64,000 bases of DNA from ASV31 sp965229765 (GCA_965229765.1 CBDDJT010000004.1:1674001-1738000); one strand, 5' to 3'. Counted from the first letter of the stretch, positions 1-8,137 are shown. Notes: a model not told the origin generated them from the letters alone. Numbers and translations are program-made.

Positions 1-315
1 GATCTGTTCGTCGACCAGCGCGCGGGGGGCTTCGGTCACGGCCATCGAGGCGGCCATCAGTTCGGCCGCGCTTTCGGGCCGGTCGCTGAGCCCCAGAAGC
101 CAGTCGGCCGACACGCCAAGCGCCGCCGCGCATTCGGCGACGACCTGCGCGTTGGGCAGGCGCGCGCCATCGCGGGCCAGCAGTTGCGAGATGGTGGAAC
201 GGTCGGCACCCACCTGCCGGGCCAGCGCGCTCTGGTTCGTGCCACGCAGGTCCATCGCCTGTGTCATGCGCTGGCGGAAGATGTCGGCACGGTCGCGTTT
301 GTCGAGTTTTGTCAT
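1..315 (-). CDS. XRE-family helix-turn-helix regulator (partial, runs off left edge)
   Basis: The frame starts at the ATG complementary to 313-315 and stays open to base 1, so the C-terminal end lies outside the window. The visible 105 residues begin MTKLDKRDRADIFRQRM and contain a Cro/C1-type HTH at about residues 15-75: NQSALARQVGADRSTISQLL, followed by NAQVVAECAAALGVSADWLL, which is the typical XRE ending. Function is DNA binding in the cytoplasm; the target is unknown. A perfect TGTGA-N6-TCACA dyad starts five bases upstream of the start codon, which suggests autoregulation or control by a CRP/FNR-type protein. It is divergent from the DUF2061 gene at 422. Family assignment is firm, role is not. 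Confidence 0.85.
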   Translation of the reverse strand, partial: MTKLDKRDRADIFRQRMTQAMDLRGTNQSALARQVGADRSTISQLLARDGARLPNAQVVAECAAALGVSADWLLGLSDRPESAAELMAASMAVTEAPRALVDEQI

Positions 316-319
316 GGAC

Positions 320-335
320 TGTGAATTTTGTCACA
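320..335. promoter_or_regulatory. TGTGA-N6-TCACA dyad operator
   Basis: The sequence reads TGTGA, ATTTTG, TCACA, a perfect 5-bp inverted repeat with a 6-base spacer, in the 106-base gap between the divergent XRE regulator (start 315) and the DUF2061 gene (422). The spacing equals the CRP consensus, but the site may equally be the operator of the adjacent XRE protein because it overlaps that gene's ribosome-binding region. The surrounding bases are AT-rich compared with the flanking genes, as expected of a promoter. Confidence 0.4.
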
Positions 336-421
336 TATTGAGGTGTTGAGTTAACCATTCCCGGAATACCGGGGCAACCCTGCCGCTGCTATCGATGGAT
401 CATCCAGAAATGAGGACGCCC

Positions 422-622
422 ATGGAAACGCGGCAACGCACTGTCGTCAAAGCACTTCTCTGGCAGGCGCTTGGCCTGGCCATCATGCTTTGCGTCGGGG
501 TTCTGGCGACGGGATCCGTGGCGCTGGGCGGTGCGATGGCGGTGACGAACACCAGTGTCGGGTTGATCACCTACATCGTCTACGAACGCTTGTGGGCGCG
601 CGTATCATGGGGACGGGCGTGA
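422..622 (+). CDS. DUF2061 small membrane protein
   Basis: A 66-residue protein beginning METRQRTVVKALLWQALG. It has two hydrophobic segments (about residues 10-30 and 35-55) and the DUF2061 pattern of an N-terminal KALxWQ followed by a second segment with TNTSVGLITYIVYERLW. An in-frame ATG at 395 would add nine residues, but 422 matches the usual family start. Inner-membrane protein of unknown function; members are often found near sulfate or lipid genes. The last 16 bases overlap the start of the desaturase gene, so the two are probably co-translated. Confidence 0.75.
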   Translation: METRQRTVVKALLWQALGLAIMLCVGVLATGSVALGGAMAVTNTSVGLITYIVYERLWARVSWGRA

Positions 623-1515
623 GGCGGCGGCCGCTGGCGGAGTGGCCCACGCTGGCGCTGGTGCTGGCATGTTACATGGTCTGGGCGCTGGGCACGACGT
701 GGATTGCCGGCGTTTCGGTTGCCCTTGGCGTTGCCGTCACGGCGCTGGCGACGGCGTTTTTCGCGTCGTTGCAGCATGAGGCGATCCACGGCCATCCGTT
801 CAGGGATGCGCGGCTGAACGCGGCGCTTGTCTTTCCGGCTCTGACGCTGACGGTGCCCTATGGGCGGTTTCGCGACACCCATCTGGCGCATCACCGCGAC
901 GCGATCCTGACCGACCCTTACGACGACCCGGAAACGAACTACCTCGACCCGGCGGTATGGGCGCGGCTGCCGGGTTGGTTGCGGGGGGCGCTGGCGGTGA
1001 ACAACACGCTGGCCGGGCGGATGCTGCTGGGACCTCTGATCGGCAACATCGCCTTCGCCATCTGTGAGGTCCGGTCGGCGCGCGCCGGTGACGGGCGCGT
1101 GGCGCGGGGTTGGCTGTGGCATGTGCCGGCACTGCTGCCGGTGGCGGCATGGCTGTGGGGGGTGGGCGAGATGCCGGTCTGGGCCTACGTGCTGGCGGCC
1201 TACGCGGCGCAGGGGATCCTGCGGATCCGCACCTTCCTGGAGCATCAGGCGCATGAACGGGCGCGGGGGCGGACCGTCATCATCGAGGATCGCGGGCCGC
1301 TGTCGTGGCTATTTCTGAACAACAACCTGCACGTGGTCCACCACATGCACCCGAAGGTGCCGTGGTACCGGCTGCCGACGCTCTATTTCGCCGATCCCGC
1401 GCGATACCGGGCACGCAACGACGGCTACGTCTACCGTTCCTATCCCGAGATCTTCGCCCGCTATTTCTGGCGCGCCAAGGACCCGGTGCCGCACCCTCTC
1501 TGGCGCAGGCCCTGA
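607..1515 (+). CDS. fatty acid desaturase family protein
   Basis: A 302-residue integral membrane di-iron enzyme. Three histidine boxes are visible: HEAIH at residues 57-61, HLAHH at 92-96, and NNNLHVVHHMH from 238 with histidines at 242, 245, 246 and 248. Several hydrophobic segments separate them. The family inserts double bonds or hydroxyls into acyl chains, or acts on carotenoids; the substrate cannot be told from sequence. The start ATG at 607 lies inside the end of the DUF2061 gene, which argues for translational coupling. An upstream in-frame start at 490 was rejected because that extension is in the wrong frame over the DUF2061 gene and shows no membrane character. Confidence 0.85.
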   Translation: MGTGVRRRPLAEWPTLALVLACYMVWALGTTWIAGVSVALGVAVTALATAFFASLQHEAIHGHPFRDARLNAALVFPALTLTVPYGRFRDTHLAHHRDAILTDPYDDPETNYLDPAVWARLPGWLRGALAVNNTLAGRMLLGPLIGNIAFAICEVRSARAGDGRVARGWLWHVPALLPVAAWLWGVGEMPVWAYVLAAYAAQGILRIRTFLEHQAHERARGRTVIIEDRGPLSWLFLNNNLHVVHHMHPKVPWYRLPTLYFADPARYRARNDGYVYRSYPEIFARYFWRAKDPVPHPLWRRP

Positions 1516-1535
1516 GGGCGTGCCAATAGTCGGCG

Positions 1536-2429
1536 ATGGATCTCTGGGTCGCCGTCACCATCTTCGCCGCTGCCGTGCAGACGGTGCGCTTCATGTTGCA
1601 GAAGCAACTGAAGGGCGCGGGCCTGTCCACCGGCGGCGCGACGTTCTCGCGCTTTCTGTTCGCAGCACCGCTGGCCGCGCTGCTGGTGGCTGGGCTGATG
1701 CTGGCGCAGGGTCTGACGCTACCACCCACGACCGCGCGGTTCTGGGGCTTTGCGCTGGGCGGAGGTGTGTTCCAGATCGTCGGAACGCTCTGTACCGTGG
1801 CGCTTTTCGGGCTGCGCAACTTTGCCGTGGGCCTCGCCTTCACCAAGACCGAGACGGTTCAGGTGGCGATCTTTTCGGCGCTGGTGCTGGGCGAGGCGGT
1901 GACGGGCACCGGGCTGATCGCCATCCTGATCGGGCTGGCGGGCGTGATCCTGTTGTCGCTGCCCCCGCGCGAGATCGGCGGGGGCCTTTGGAACCGGGCC
2001 ACCGCGCTGGGCCTCTTGGGCGGCGCGGCGTTCGGGCTTTCGGCCATCGGTTATCGCGGCGCGGCGCTGGACCTTGGCGATGCGCCCTTCTATTTCCGAG
2101 CGGCGGTGACGCTGGCCGCTGTCACAGCGATGCAGACCGCGATCATGGCCACGCTTCTGCGCTGGCGCGAGCCCGGTGAGATCGGTCGCGTGCTGCGGGC
2201 ATGGCGCGGCACGGCGCTGGTGGGCGTAACGGGGATGCTGGGGTCACTGGGCTGGTTCACGGCCTTCACGCTTCAGAACGCGGCCTACGTGCGGGCGCTG
2301 GGCCAGATCGAGCTTGTCTTCGGCCTGCTGATCGCGGCGCTTGTCTTTCGCGAGCGGATCAGCCTGCGTGAAGTGGCGGGCATGGCCGCGCTTATGGCGG
2401 CCATCCTGATCCTCGTGCTTTACCTCTGA
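1536..2429 (+). CDS. EamA/DMT-family transporter
   Basis: A 297-residue protein with about ten hydrophobic segments arranged as two EamA halves (roughly residues 1-140 and 150-297). Such proteins are drug/metabolite exporters of the inner membrane; the substrate is not predictable. It follows the desaturase stop by 20 bases and may be co-transcribed. Its 3' end overlaps the convergent NUDIX gene by 10 bases, which is compact but fits both frames to their natural stop codons. Confidence 0.8.
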   Translation: MDLWVAVTIFAAAVQTVRFMLQKQLKGAGLSTGGATFSRFLFAAPLAALLVAGLMLAQGLTLPPTTARFWGFALGGGVFQIVGTLCTVALFGLRNFAVGLAFTKTETVQVAIFSALVLGEAVTGTGLIAILIGLAGVILLSLPPREIGGGLWNRATALGLLGGAAFGLSAIGYRGAALDLGDAPFYFRAAVTLAAVTAMQTAIMATLLRWREPGEIGRVLRAWRGTALVGVTGMLGSLGWFTAFTLQNAAYVRALGQIELVFGLLIAALVFRERISLREVAGMAALMAAILILVLYL

Positions 2430-3118
2430 AGCTGGTCGAGCGGGCTGCCGCCAAGCCGCAGGAACAGGCTTTCCTCGTCGCCGTTGCGGAAGAAGGGCAC
2501 GCTTTCGGGGGCGTCGAGACGCGGGAGGGCGGCGGCGACCTCGGCCAGCACGACCTCTGTTATGAAGGGCATGTGAAAGGCGCGCACCTCGTCCAGCGGG
2601 ATCCATTGCAGGTGGCTGAGTTCGTCCGAGGCCCGGTCGAAATCGTCGGGATCGCCGCGCAGGTGGGCGGCGTCGGCAAGGAAGAAGCGCGCGTCGAAGC
2701 GGCGCGGGCGGCCCGGCGGCGTCAGGGCGCGGAAGACGAAGGACAGGCCCGTGGGCGAGGGCAGGTGGCCGGTGGCGGCAAAATCCGTCCAGTCGGCGGG
2801 CACCTGTCCGGGCCAGTCGCCCGGCGATCCGAGGATCATGCCCGTTTCCTCCCACAGCTCGCGCACCGCTGCGACGGCCAGGGCGTGCGGCATCCAGTCG
2901 GGGGCGTCCTCGGCCAGGCGTGCCGCGCATCCGGGATCAAGCGGCGCGGCCAGCGGCACCTCTCGGTCGCCGGGGTCGAGCGCGCCGCCCGGAAAGACGA
3001 AGCGAGACGGCATGAAGGCGGCATTGGCGCCGCGCTGTCCCATGAGCACGCGCGGACGCGTGTCGGGATCCCGCACAAGGATCACCGTTGCCGCGTTGCG
3101 GATTTCTGCCTTCAACAT
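2420..3118 (-). CDS. NUDIX hydrolase
   Basis: A 232-residue protein. The NUDIX signature is present in split form: the Gly-rich strand RFVFPGGALDPGD near residues 37-50 and the helix AAVRELWEETGMILG around 85-100, giving the REXXEEXG metal-binding core. The insertion of roughly 30 residues between the two is typical of the larger CoA-pyrophosphatase or RNA-cap-like NUDIX proteins (NUDT19-like), so it probably cleaves a nucleoside-diphosphate-X such as a CoA derivative. Cytoplasmic. It lies 22 bases downstream of the DUF983 gene on the same strand, probably one transcript. Confidence 0.85.
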   Translation of the reverse strand: MLKAEIRNAATVILVRDPDTRPRVLMGQRGANAAFMPSRFVFPGGALDPGDREVPLAAPLDPGCAARLAEDAPDWMPHALAVAAVRELWEETGMILGSPGDWPGQVPADWTDFAATGHLPSPTGLSFVFRALTPPGRPRRFDARFFLADAAHLRGDPDDFDRASDELSHLQWIPLDEVRAFHMPFITEVVLAEVAAALPRLDAPESVPFFRNGDEESLFLRLGGSPLDQLQR

Positions 3119-3140
3119 TTGCGCCTTTCACCCCCGGGGA

Positions 3141-3557
3141 TCAGGCCGCTGCACCGAAACCGTGCATTCGCTTGGCCCATTGGATCGCGACGATCGCCCC
3201 CTTCAGTCTTGGCAAGAGATAGAGCGAAAGCGCCACGCAGCCAACCGAGAAGATCGCCGCCAGCACAAGCGGTTCGGGACGGAAAGTGGTGAAGGCCCAC
3301 AGGATCAGCGGCGCCATGATGTGGCCAACGATCAGGATCGTCAGGTAGGCCGGTCCGTCGTCGGCGCGGTGATGATGAAGCGATTCGCCGCAGACGGGGC
3401 AGGCATCGCGCACCGACAGGTAACCGCGCAGCATCGGTCCCGCGCCGCACTTTGGGCAGCGGCGGCGCCAGCCGCGACGGATGGCGGCCCAGACCGGGCG
3501 GTCGGCCAGGGGCGTGGCGTCGTGCTGAAGGTCTGACTTGTAGGCGGGCTGCGTCAT
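3141..3557 (-). CDS. DUF983 zinc-ribbon membrane protein
   Basis: A 138-residue protein beginning MTQPAYKSD. Residues about 33-57 hold a four-cysteine zinc-ribbon (CPKCG ... CPVCGES), followed by two transmembrane segments (YLTILIVGHIMAPLILWAF and LVLAAIFSVGCVALSLYLL). This is the DUF983 arrangement, seen near cytochrome oxidase or NUDIX genes in alphaproteobacteria. Function is unknown. An upstream non-matching extension of 46 residues was dropped because family members start at MTQ or close to it. Confidence 0.85.
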   Translation of the reverse strand: MTQPAYKSDLQHDATPLADRPVWAAIRRGWRRRCPKCGAGPMLRGYLSVRDACPVCGESLHHHRADDGPAYLTILIVGHIMAPLILWAFTTFRPEPLVLAAIFSVGCVALSLYLLPRLKGAIVAIQWAKRMHGFGAAA

Positions 3558-3797
3558 GTACCGTGTGTCTTCTGGTGCTGGGAGCTGTCTTGAACCGCAT
3601 ACACTAACGGGCTGTGACGGCGGGGACAGGCGACGAAGTGACGTTGCGTCGGGATGTCGCAAAACACGTCGCACATTTTTTTTTCGTCTTTGCACGACGG
3701 AACCCGCGGCGTGGCGCGTTCATTGTCCAGAGCACGGCAGACAAGGCCGCGCCGAACGCAACAGACCCATCGAGACTGAACCCGAAAGGATCACGAC

Positions 3798-4334
3798 ATG
3801 ACCCGCAAGACATGGATCAACCGCACTGTCTTTGCCGCCGCAGGCGTTGCCCTTCTGACCGCCGCGCTGCCGCTGGCCGCGCAGCAGGCCGGCCCGCGCG
3901 GCCCCGGCGCCGGGAACGCCGACCCCGAGCAGCGGATCGAGATGTTCTTTGCCAACTTCGATGCCGATGCCGATGGCGCGGTGACCGAGGCCGAGATCGA
4001 GGCCGGTGCGCTGGCCCGCTTTGCCGAGGCCGACACCAATGGCGATGGCGTGCTGAGCGTCGAGGAACTGATCGCCGCGGCCGAGGCCCGCCGCCTGGAA
4101 GAACAGCGCCGGAAGGTCGAAGGCATGGTCGAGCGTCTCGACGCGGATGGCGACGGGGTTCTCAGCCAGGAGGAAATGGACGGCGGCCGCGAAGCCAACC
4201 GCATGGAGCGCATGTTCGACCGGCTGGACGCGGATGGTGACGGCGCGATCACCCGCGAAGAGATGGCCGAGGCGCGGTTCATGAAGCATGGCAAGCCCGG
4301 TGAGCGGGGCCAGCACGGCAACCGCAGGAACTGA
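3798..4334 (+). CDS. secreted EF-hand calcium-binding protein
   Basis: A 178-residue protein with a signal peptide (charged MTRKTWINR, hydrophobic core, AAQQA cleavage region around 28-31). Four canonical 12-residue EF-hand loops follow at 55-66, 79-90, 115-126 and 144-155; each has Asp at positions 1, 3 (Asn in loop 2) and 5, Gly at 6 and an acidic residue at 12. The protein should bind about four Ca2+ in the periplasm. It is first in a unit with an ECF-like sigma factor, a small membrane protein and a metal-sensor-like protein, which suggests a link between divalent cations and envelope signalling (inference). The 240-base gap upstream holds a nine-T run at about 3676-3684. Confidence 0.9.
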   Translation: MTRKTWINRTVFAAAGVALLTAALPLAAQQAGPRGPGAGNADPEQRIEMFFANFDADADGAVTEAEIEAGALARFAEADTNGDGVLSVEELIAAAEARRLEEQRRKVEGMVERLDADGDGVLSQEEMDGGREANRMERMFDRLDADGDGAITREEMAEARFMKHGKPGERGQHGNRRN

Positions 4335-4342
4335 GGCCAGAA

Positions 4343-4379
4343 GGTGGCGCCACGCGATCGTCCCGCGCGTGGCGCCACC
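4343..4379 (+). terminator. perfect 14-bp stem-loop between EF-hand and sigma genes
   Basis: GGTGGCGCCACGCG at 4343-4356 is followed by a 9-base loop and its exact complement at 4366-4379. No T-run follows, so this is a poor intrinsic terminator. It is more likely a 3' stabiliser or attenuator that sets EF-hand mRNA above sigma-factor mRNA. It starts eight bases after the EF-hand stop codon. Confidence 0.6.
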
Positions 4380-4420
4380 GATGGACGCCGCCGCCCCGGT
4401 CAGGATACCCATGACGGCAC

Positions 4421-5005
4421 ATGGACATGCCCTTCGACACTCTGAACGAGCTTTCCGACGAGGCGCTGCTGGTTGCCTTCGGCAATGGCGAGCGGCTGGC
4501 GGCGCGCGTTCTGACGGCGCGGCTGACGCCACGGGTGCTGGGATTCGCGGCCCGGATGCTGAAGGACCGTGCCGAGGCCGAGGATGTCACGCAGGAGGCG
4601 ATGCTGCGGCTTTGGCGCATCGCGCCCGAATGGCGGCAGGGCGAGGCGAAGGTGTCCACCTGGCTTTATCGCGTGACGTCCAATCTGTGCACCGACCGGC
4701 TCCGGAAGGCGCGGGGGCTTGGGCTGGACGAGGTGGCGGAACCGGCGGACGACCGGCCCGGCGCGGCAGAGGGTCTTCAGACGCGGCAAAGGGCAGACGC
4801 CCTTGAAGGCGCGCTGGCGGCGCTGCCAGAACGACAGCGGCAGGCTGTCGTCCTGCGCCACATCGAGGGTCTGGGCAATCCCGAGATTGCCGAGATCATG
4901 GACATCGGCGTCGAGGCGGTCGAAAGTCTGACCGCCCGGGGCAAGCGGGCGCTGGCATCGGCCCTGGCCGGGCGGCGCGAGGAACTGGGGTTTGAAGATG
5001 GCTGA
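4421..5005 (+). CDS. ECF-type RNA polymerase sigma factor
   Basis: A 194-residue protein with sigma region 2 (about residues 25-95: RVLGFAARMLKDRAEAEDVTQEAMLRLW) and region 4.2 (about 125-185: LPERQRQAVVLRHIEGLGNPEIAEIMDI). There is no region 3, so it is group 4 (ECF-like). It recruits RNA polymerase to an unknown regulon. The next gene overlaps its end by eight bases and encodes a one-helix membrane protein, the usual place for an anti-sigma factor. ATG codons at 4421 and 4427 are both possible; neither has a strong ribosome-binding site. Confidence 0.9.
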   Translation: MDMPFDTLNELSDEALLVAFGNGERLAARVLTARLTPRVLGFAARMLKDRAEAEDVTQEAMLRLWRIAPEWRQGEAKVSTWLYRVTSNLCTDRLRKARGLGLDEVAEPADDRPGAAEGLQTRQRADALEGALAALPERQRQAVVLRHIEGLGNPEIAEIMDIGVEAVESLTARGKRALASALAGRREELGFEDG

Positions 5006-5369
5006 CAAGCGACAACTGACCAGCACGGAACTTGAAGCGCTGTTCGCCAGCGCCGCGTCGGATGCGCCCGACCCCTCCGAGGCGCTTGTGCATCGGATCA
5101 TGGCCGACGCCGATACCGTATCAGAGGGTTGGGCCACGGCGGCCAAGGTCGCCCGGCCGGGTCTGGTGGAACGGTTTCTTTCCGCAGTGGGCGGCTGGCC
5201 GGGGATTGCCGGGCTGGCGACTGCCGGGGTTGCCGGTCTGGCGATCGGGATCGCCGCGCCCGGCCCGGTGTCCACGCTGTCGAGCGGCTTTGTGGCAGGC
5301 GAGGTCGTCGACGACTATCACATGGTGGATCTTCTGCCGGGCCTGACGGGCTTTTTCGACGAGGGATAG
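4998..5369 (+). CDS. small membrane protein in the anti-sigma position
   Basis: A 123-residue protein beginning MADKRQLTSTELEALF. Residues 1-45 are acidic and soluble. About 60-90 contain a Gly/Ala-rich hydrophobic stretch (GIAGLATAGVAGLAIGIAA) that could span the membrane. The C-terminal end reads VVDDYHMVDLLPGLTGFF. There is no HxxxCxxC zinc motif, so it is not a classical ZAS anti-sigma factor. By position, overlapping the sigma gene by eight bases, an anti-sigma role is a fair inference but not shown. It would tie the sigma factor to the membrane. Confidence 0.6.
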   Translation: MADKRQLTSTELEALFASAASDAPDPSEALVHRIMADADTVSEGWATAAKVARPGLVERFLSAVGGWPGIAGLATAGVAGLAIGIAAPGPVSTLSSGFVAGEVVDDYHMVDLLPGLTGFFDEG

Positions 5370-5371
5370 GC

Positions 5372-5890
5372 ATGACCGGCGACACGCCAAAGACTTTGCG
5401 CAGCTGGCCATGGGGCCGGATCGTCCTGATCCTGTCGCTGTCGTTGAACCTGCTGATCGCGGGATTGGTGGCCGGCACGCTTCTGCGCGGCGAGCCAGAG
5501 CGCGCGCCCGACCGTCGGCCAGAGGTCGCCGACCTGGGCTTGGGGCCATATGTGGCCGCGCTTGACGCCGAGGATCGCAAGGTCCTGGTGCTGGAGGCCC
5601 GGCGCGAAGGCAACGGGTTGCGCGATCATCGCGCCCGGGTGCGCCGCCAGTTCGAAGAACTGCTGACGCTTCTTCGCGCAGAGACGCTGGATGTGGCGGC
5701 GCTCGACCGGTTGCTGTCAGAGCAACAGGCGGCGCTGACGGACTGGCAGGAGATCGGGCAGAGGCTTTTGATCGAGCACCTGTCGCAGATGGAGGCGGCG
5801 GAACGCGCGGAATACGCCGACCGGCTGGACAAGGTCCTGCGTCGGCGGCCCCCCCCCGGCAATGGCAGCGACCGCCCCCAGCGTGACTAG
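5372..5890 (+). CDS. periplasmic heavy-metal-sensor-like protein
   Basis: A 172-residue protein starting MTGDTPKTLRSW, two bases after the previous stop. One N-terminal membrane anchor (about residues 17-37, IVLILSLSLNLLIAGLVAGTL) is followed by a helical periplasmic domain with the charged LEARREGNGLRDHRARVRRQFEELL pattern of the heavy-metal-resistance family (PF13801, CnrR/ZraP/CpxP-like). ZraP/CnrX homologues sense Zn, Ni or Co and modulate an ECF sigma or two-component system. Here it probably feeds the sigma factor encoded upstream. The family call rests on my reading of the pattern and was not searched. Confidence 0.65.
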   Translation: MTGDTPKTLRSWPWGRIVLILSLSLNLLIAGLVAGTLLRGEPERAPDRRPEVADLGLGPYVAALDAEDRKVLVLEARREGNGLRDHRARVRRQFEELLTLLRAETLDVAALDRLLSEQQAALTDWQEIGQRLLIEHLSQMEAAERAEYADRLDKVLRRRPPPGNGSDRPQRD

Positions 5891-5895
5891 ACGGA

Positions 5896-7284
5896 TCAGG
5901 CTGCGCCTGCGCTGACGATCACCTGGTTCCGCCCATCGGATTTCGCGGTGTAAAGTGCGCGGTCTGCGTGCTCTACCGTTGTAAAGGGCGCATCGGCGGC
6001 GTCGTGCAGCCCGCCGATGGCCACACCGATGCTGAGCGTTACGGGAATGCTTCCACGATCGCCGGGAAGGACGACGGGCGTCTTGCCAACAGCGCGCCGC
6101 AGGCGTTCTGCGCGCCGGCGCGCGCGCATCGGGTTGGTATCGGGCAGGACCACCATGAATTCCTCTCCGCCGATGCGGGCGACCATGTCGGACGGCCGCA
6201 GGCTGGCGCGCAGGCGCTGCGCAACGATCTTCAGCACCTCGTCCCCGGCGGAATGGCCATAGCTGTCATTGACGCGTTTGAACCTGTCGATATCCAGCAC
6301 CATCACCGCGAAGGGCTTGCCGCTGGTCAGCGCGGCGCGCGCGATCCGTTCCAGCCGTTGCAGCCCGTACCGACGGTTGTGCAATCCTGTAAGCGGGTCG
6401 CGCAGGGCGGCGCGCATCCCATGGCCCAGGGCGTCCCGCAGCCGGTCTGTTTCGCGCTTTGCCAGCAGTTGCCTGCGAACCCTCAGGACCAGTTCCGGGT
6501 CGGACACGTCGGGCTCGATTAGATCGCCAAGCCCCAGGTCCAGCGCTGTCACGCCGGCGATTCCATCCTGGACCGGTTCGATCATCAGCACGCCGCAGGT
6601 TCGGGTTTCGGCCCGGCTTTGCAGGTCCGACAACAGGCGCAGCGCGGCGGCACCGCCACCGGGGCCGGGGCCGGGAACGATCAGCACGAGGTCGGGCGGC
6701 GCCGCTTGGCTGATCGCCTCAAGCGCGCCGAGGGCCGCCATCGCCGCTATGCCGTTACCGGGTGCCGTGCCCAGCCGTTGCCGCCAGACCAACGCCTCGG
6801 TCAGGGTGGGGGCCACCACCGCGATGCGCCCGGGGCCGTCAAAGGACCCCGCAACGGGTTCGGCCAGCCCCAGGGCGGCATCGGACCCTGCGGGGCAAAG
6901 CTCTGTCCGACGGGCCGCGGCACGAAGCAGGCCGCGGATGCGCGCCAGAAGCATCGCCTCGTCCAGGGGGCGGGCCAGCACCACATCGGCGCCTGCGACA
7001 AATGCCGCACGGCGGCACGCGCTGTCCTGCGGGCGCGTGGTCATGACGATGGGAATGCCGCTGCACCGAGGGTCGGCGCGCAATGCCCTGCACACCTCAA
7101 GCCCGCATCCGGTATCCCCGGACTGGTCAAGCAAGACGAGGTCCGGCGCCTCTGACGTGGCCAGCCGAAGCGCGTCTTTCGCCGTCTCGGCCTGCACCAC
7201 GTGATAGCAGGCAGCGGCAAGCTTCACCTTGAGGATGATCCTGTTGGTCGCTACCGCGTCGACAATCAGAATGCGCCCCGCCAT
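5896..7284 (-). CDS. PleD-like response regulator, diguanylate cyclase
   Basis: A 462-residue protein: receiver 1 (residues 1-120, phospho-acceptor Asp53 in LVLLDQSGD), a second receiver-like domain (about 150-275) and a GGDEF domain. The active site is GGEEF at 372-376, and the inhibitory I-site RPSD lies five residues before it. It makes cyclic-di-GMP from two GTP when phosphorylated. In the second receiver the position expected to hold the phospho-Asp reads LVLIVPG, so that domain is probably a dimerisation adaptor, as in PleD. The gene is convergent with the metal-sensor gene, five bases away. Confidence 0.9.
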   Translation of the reverse strand: MAGRILIVDAVATNRIILKVKLAAACYHVVQAETAKDALRLATSEAPDLVLLDQSGDTGCGLEVCRALRADPRCSGIPIVMTTRPQDSACRRAAFVAGADVVLARPLDEAMLLARIRGLLRAAARRTELCPAGSDAALGLAEPVAGSFDGPGRIAVVAPTLTEALVWRQRLGTAPGNGIAAMAALGALEAISQAAPPDLVLIVPGPGPGGGAAALRLLSDLQSRAETRTCGVLMIEPVQDGIAGVTALDLGLGDLIEPDVSDPELVLRVRRQLLAKRETDRLRDALGHGMRAALRDPLTGLHNRRYGLQRLERIARAALTSGKPFAVMVLDIDRFKRVNDSYGHSAGDEVLKIVAQRLRASLRPSDMVARIGGEEFMVVLPDTNPMRARRRAERLRRAVGKTPVVLPGDRGSIPVTLSIGVAIGGLHDAADAPFTTVEHADRALYTAKSDGRNQVIVSAGAA

Positions 7285-7381
7285 TCTTCCCCTCGATTTT
7301 GCCTCAAATGCCGTGTGGGATGTCTGTTCCTAGGCGGCCAACAGTTAACATTTGGTTTCTGGCCGAAGGGCAGGAGTGGGA

Positions 7382-7660
7382 ATGAAGCAGGAAAACGCCG
7401 AGACCATCGCGCTTCATGCGTTGGGATGGCTGGTGGCACACGAAGAGTTGTTGCCGGTGTTTCTGGGGGCGACGGGGGCAGGGCTTGACGATGTCAGGGA
7501 ACGCGCCGGCGATCCCGAGTTCCTGGGGGCGGTGCTGGATTTCCTTGCCATGGATGATGCCTGGGTGGTGGCGTTCTGCGACGCTCACGGGCTTGGATAT
7601 GACGATCCCCAGCGTGCGCGGCACGCGTTGCCGGGCGGTGAACAGGTGCATTGGACCTGA
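7382..7660 (+). CDS. DUF3572 family protein
   Basis: A 92-residue acidic cytoplasmic protein, MKQENAETIALHALGWLV, with the DUF3572 hallmarks AxxALxWLxxxEELLPxFLxxTG and FLAMDDAWVxAFC. Small alphaproteobacterial protein of unknown function. Members often stand beside pleD/divK genes, and here it is divergent from the PleD-like gene. It is convergent with the MarR gene, six bases away. Confidence 0.85.
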   Translation: MKQENAETIALHALGWLVAHEELLPVFLGATGAGLDDVRERAGDPEFLGAVLDFLAMDDAWVVAFCDAHGLGYDDPQRARHALPGGEQVHWT

Positions 7661-7666
7661 GCGGTG

Positions 7667-8137
7667 TCAGAGCCGTGTCAGCGACACGCGCTCGCCCGTG
7701 CGGACCTTGCCCAGAAGCCGCATCAGCATGTCACGCTCGGCCGGTTCGAGACGGCTTTCCAGCACGCGGGCATTTTCCTCTGCCAGGGGCGTGCCTTCGG
7801 CCAGTCGCTGCCTGCCAAGAAGCGTAAGCGCCACGGTGCGGGTGCGCTTGTCACCGCTGCCGTCCTCGGGGCAGCCGACGCTGCGGTCGATCAGACCGGC
7901 CTCTTCCATCTGGCGCAGGGCGCGCGAGGTCGCGGTGCGGTCGATGCCGACAAAGGCGGCGATCTCGGACGGTTGCGTCAGCGCCTCGTTGCCGACGGCG
8001 AGCAGAACGCACCAGGTCGTCCGGGTAAGCCCGATCCCGCGCAGGCCTTCGTCCATGCGCCTTTCCTGAAGGCGCGATGCCAGCGAAAGCTGGTAGCCAA
8101 GCGAGGCGTGCAACCTGTATGGGGAACGCGGTGTCAT
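7667..8137 (-). CDS. MarR-family transcriptional regulator
   Basis: A 156-residue protein from the ATG at 8137, chosen because AGGACG stands about nine bases upstream; another in-frame start at 8173 adds 12 residues. Winged-helix core: TRTTWCVLLAVGNEALTQ, PSEIAAFVGIDRTATSRAL and the wing region with DKRTRTVALT. It binds DNA as a dimer and probably responds to a small phenolic or drug-like ligand. The divergent HAD phosphatase gene (8222) shares its promoter region and is a possible target. Confidence 0.85.
   Translation of the reverse strand: MTPRSPYRLHASLGYQLSLASRLQERRMDEGLRGIGLTRTTWCVLLAVGNEALTQPSEIAAFVGIDRTATSRALRQMEEAGLIDRSVGCPEDGSGDKRTRTVALTLLGRQRLAEGTPLAEENARVLESRLEPAERDMLMRLLGKVRTGERVSLTRL

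Noticed and set aside
3700..3725. GGAACC followed by CGTT resembling an ECF promoter ahead of the EF-hand gene
   Set aside because: The distance between the two parts is too short for known ECF promoters.
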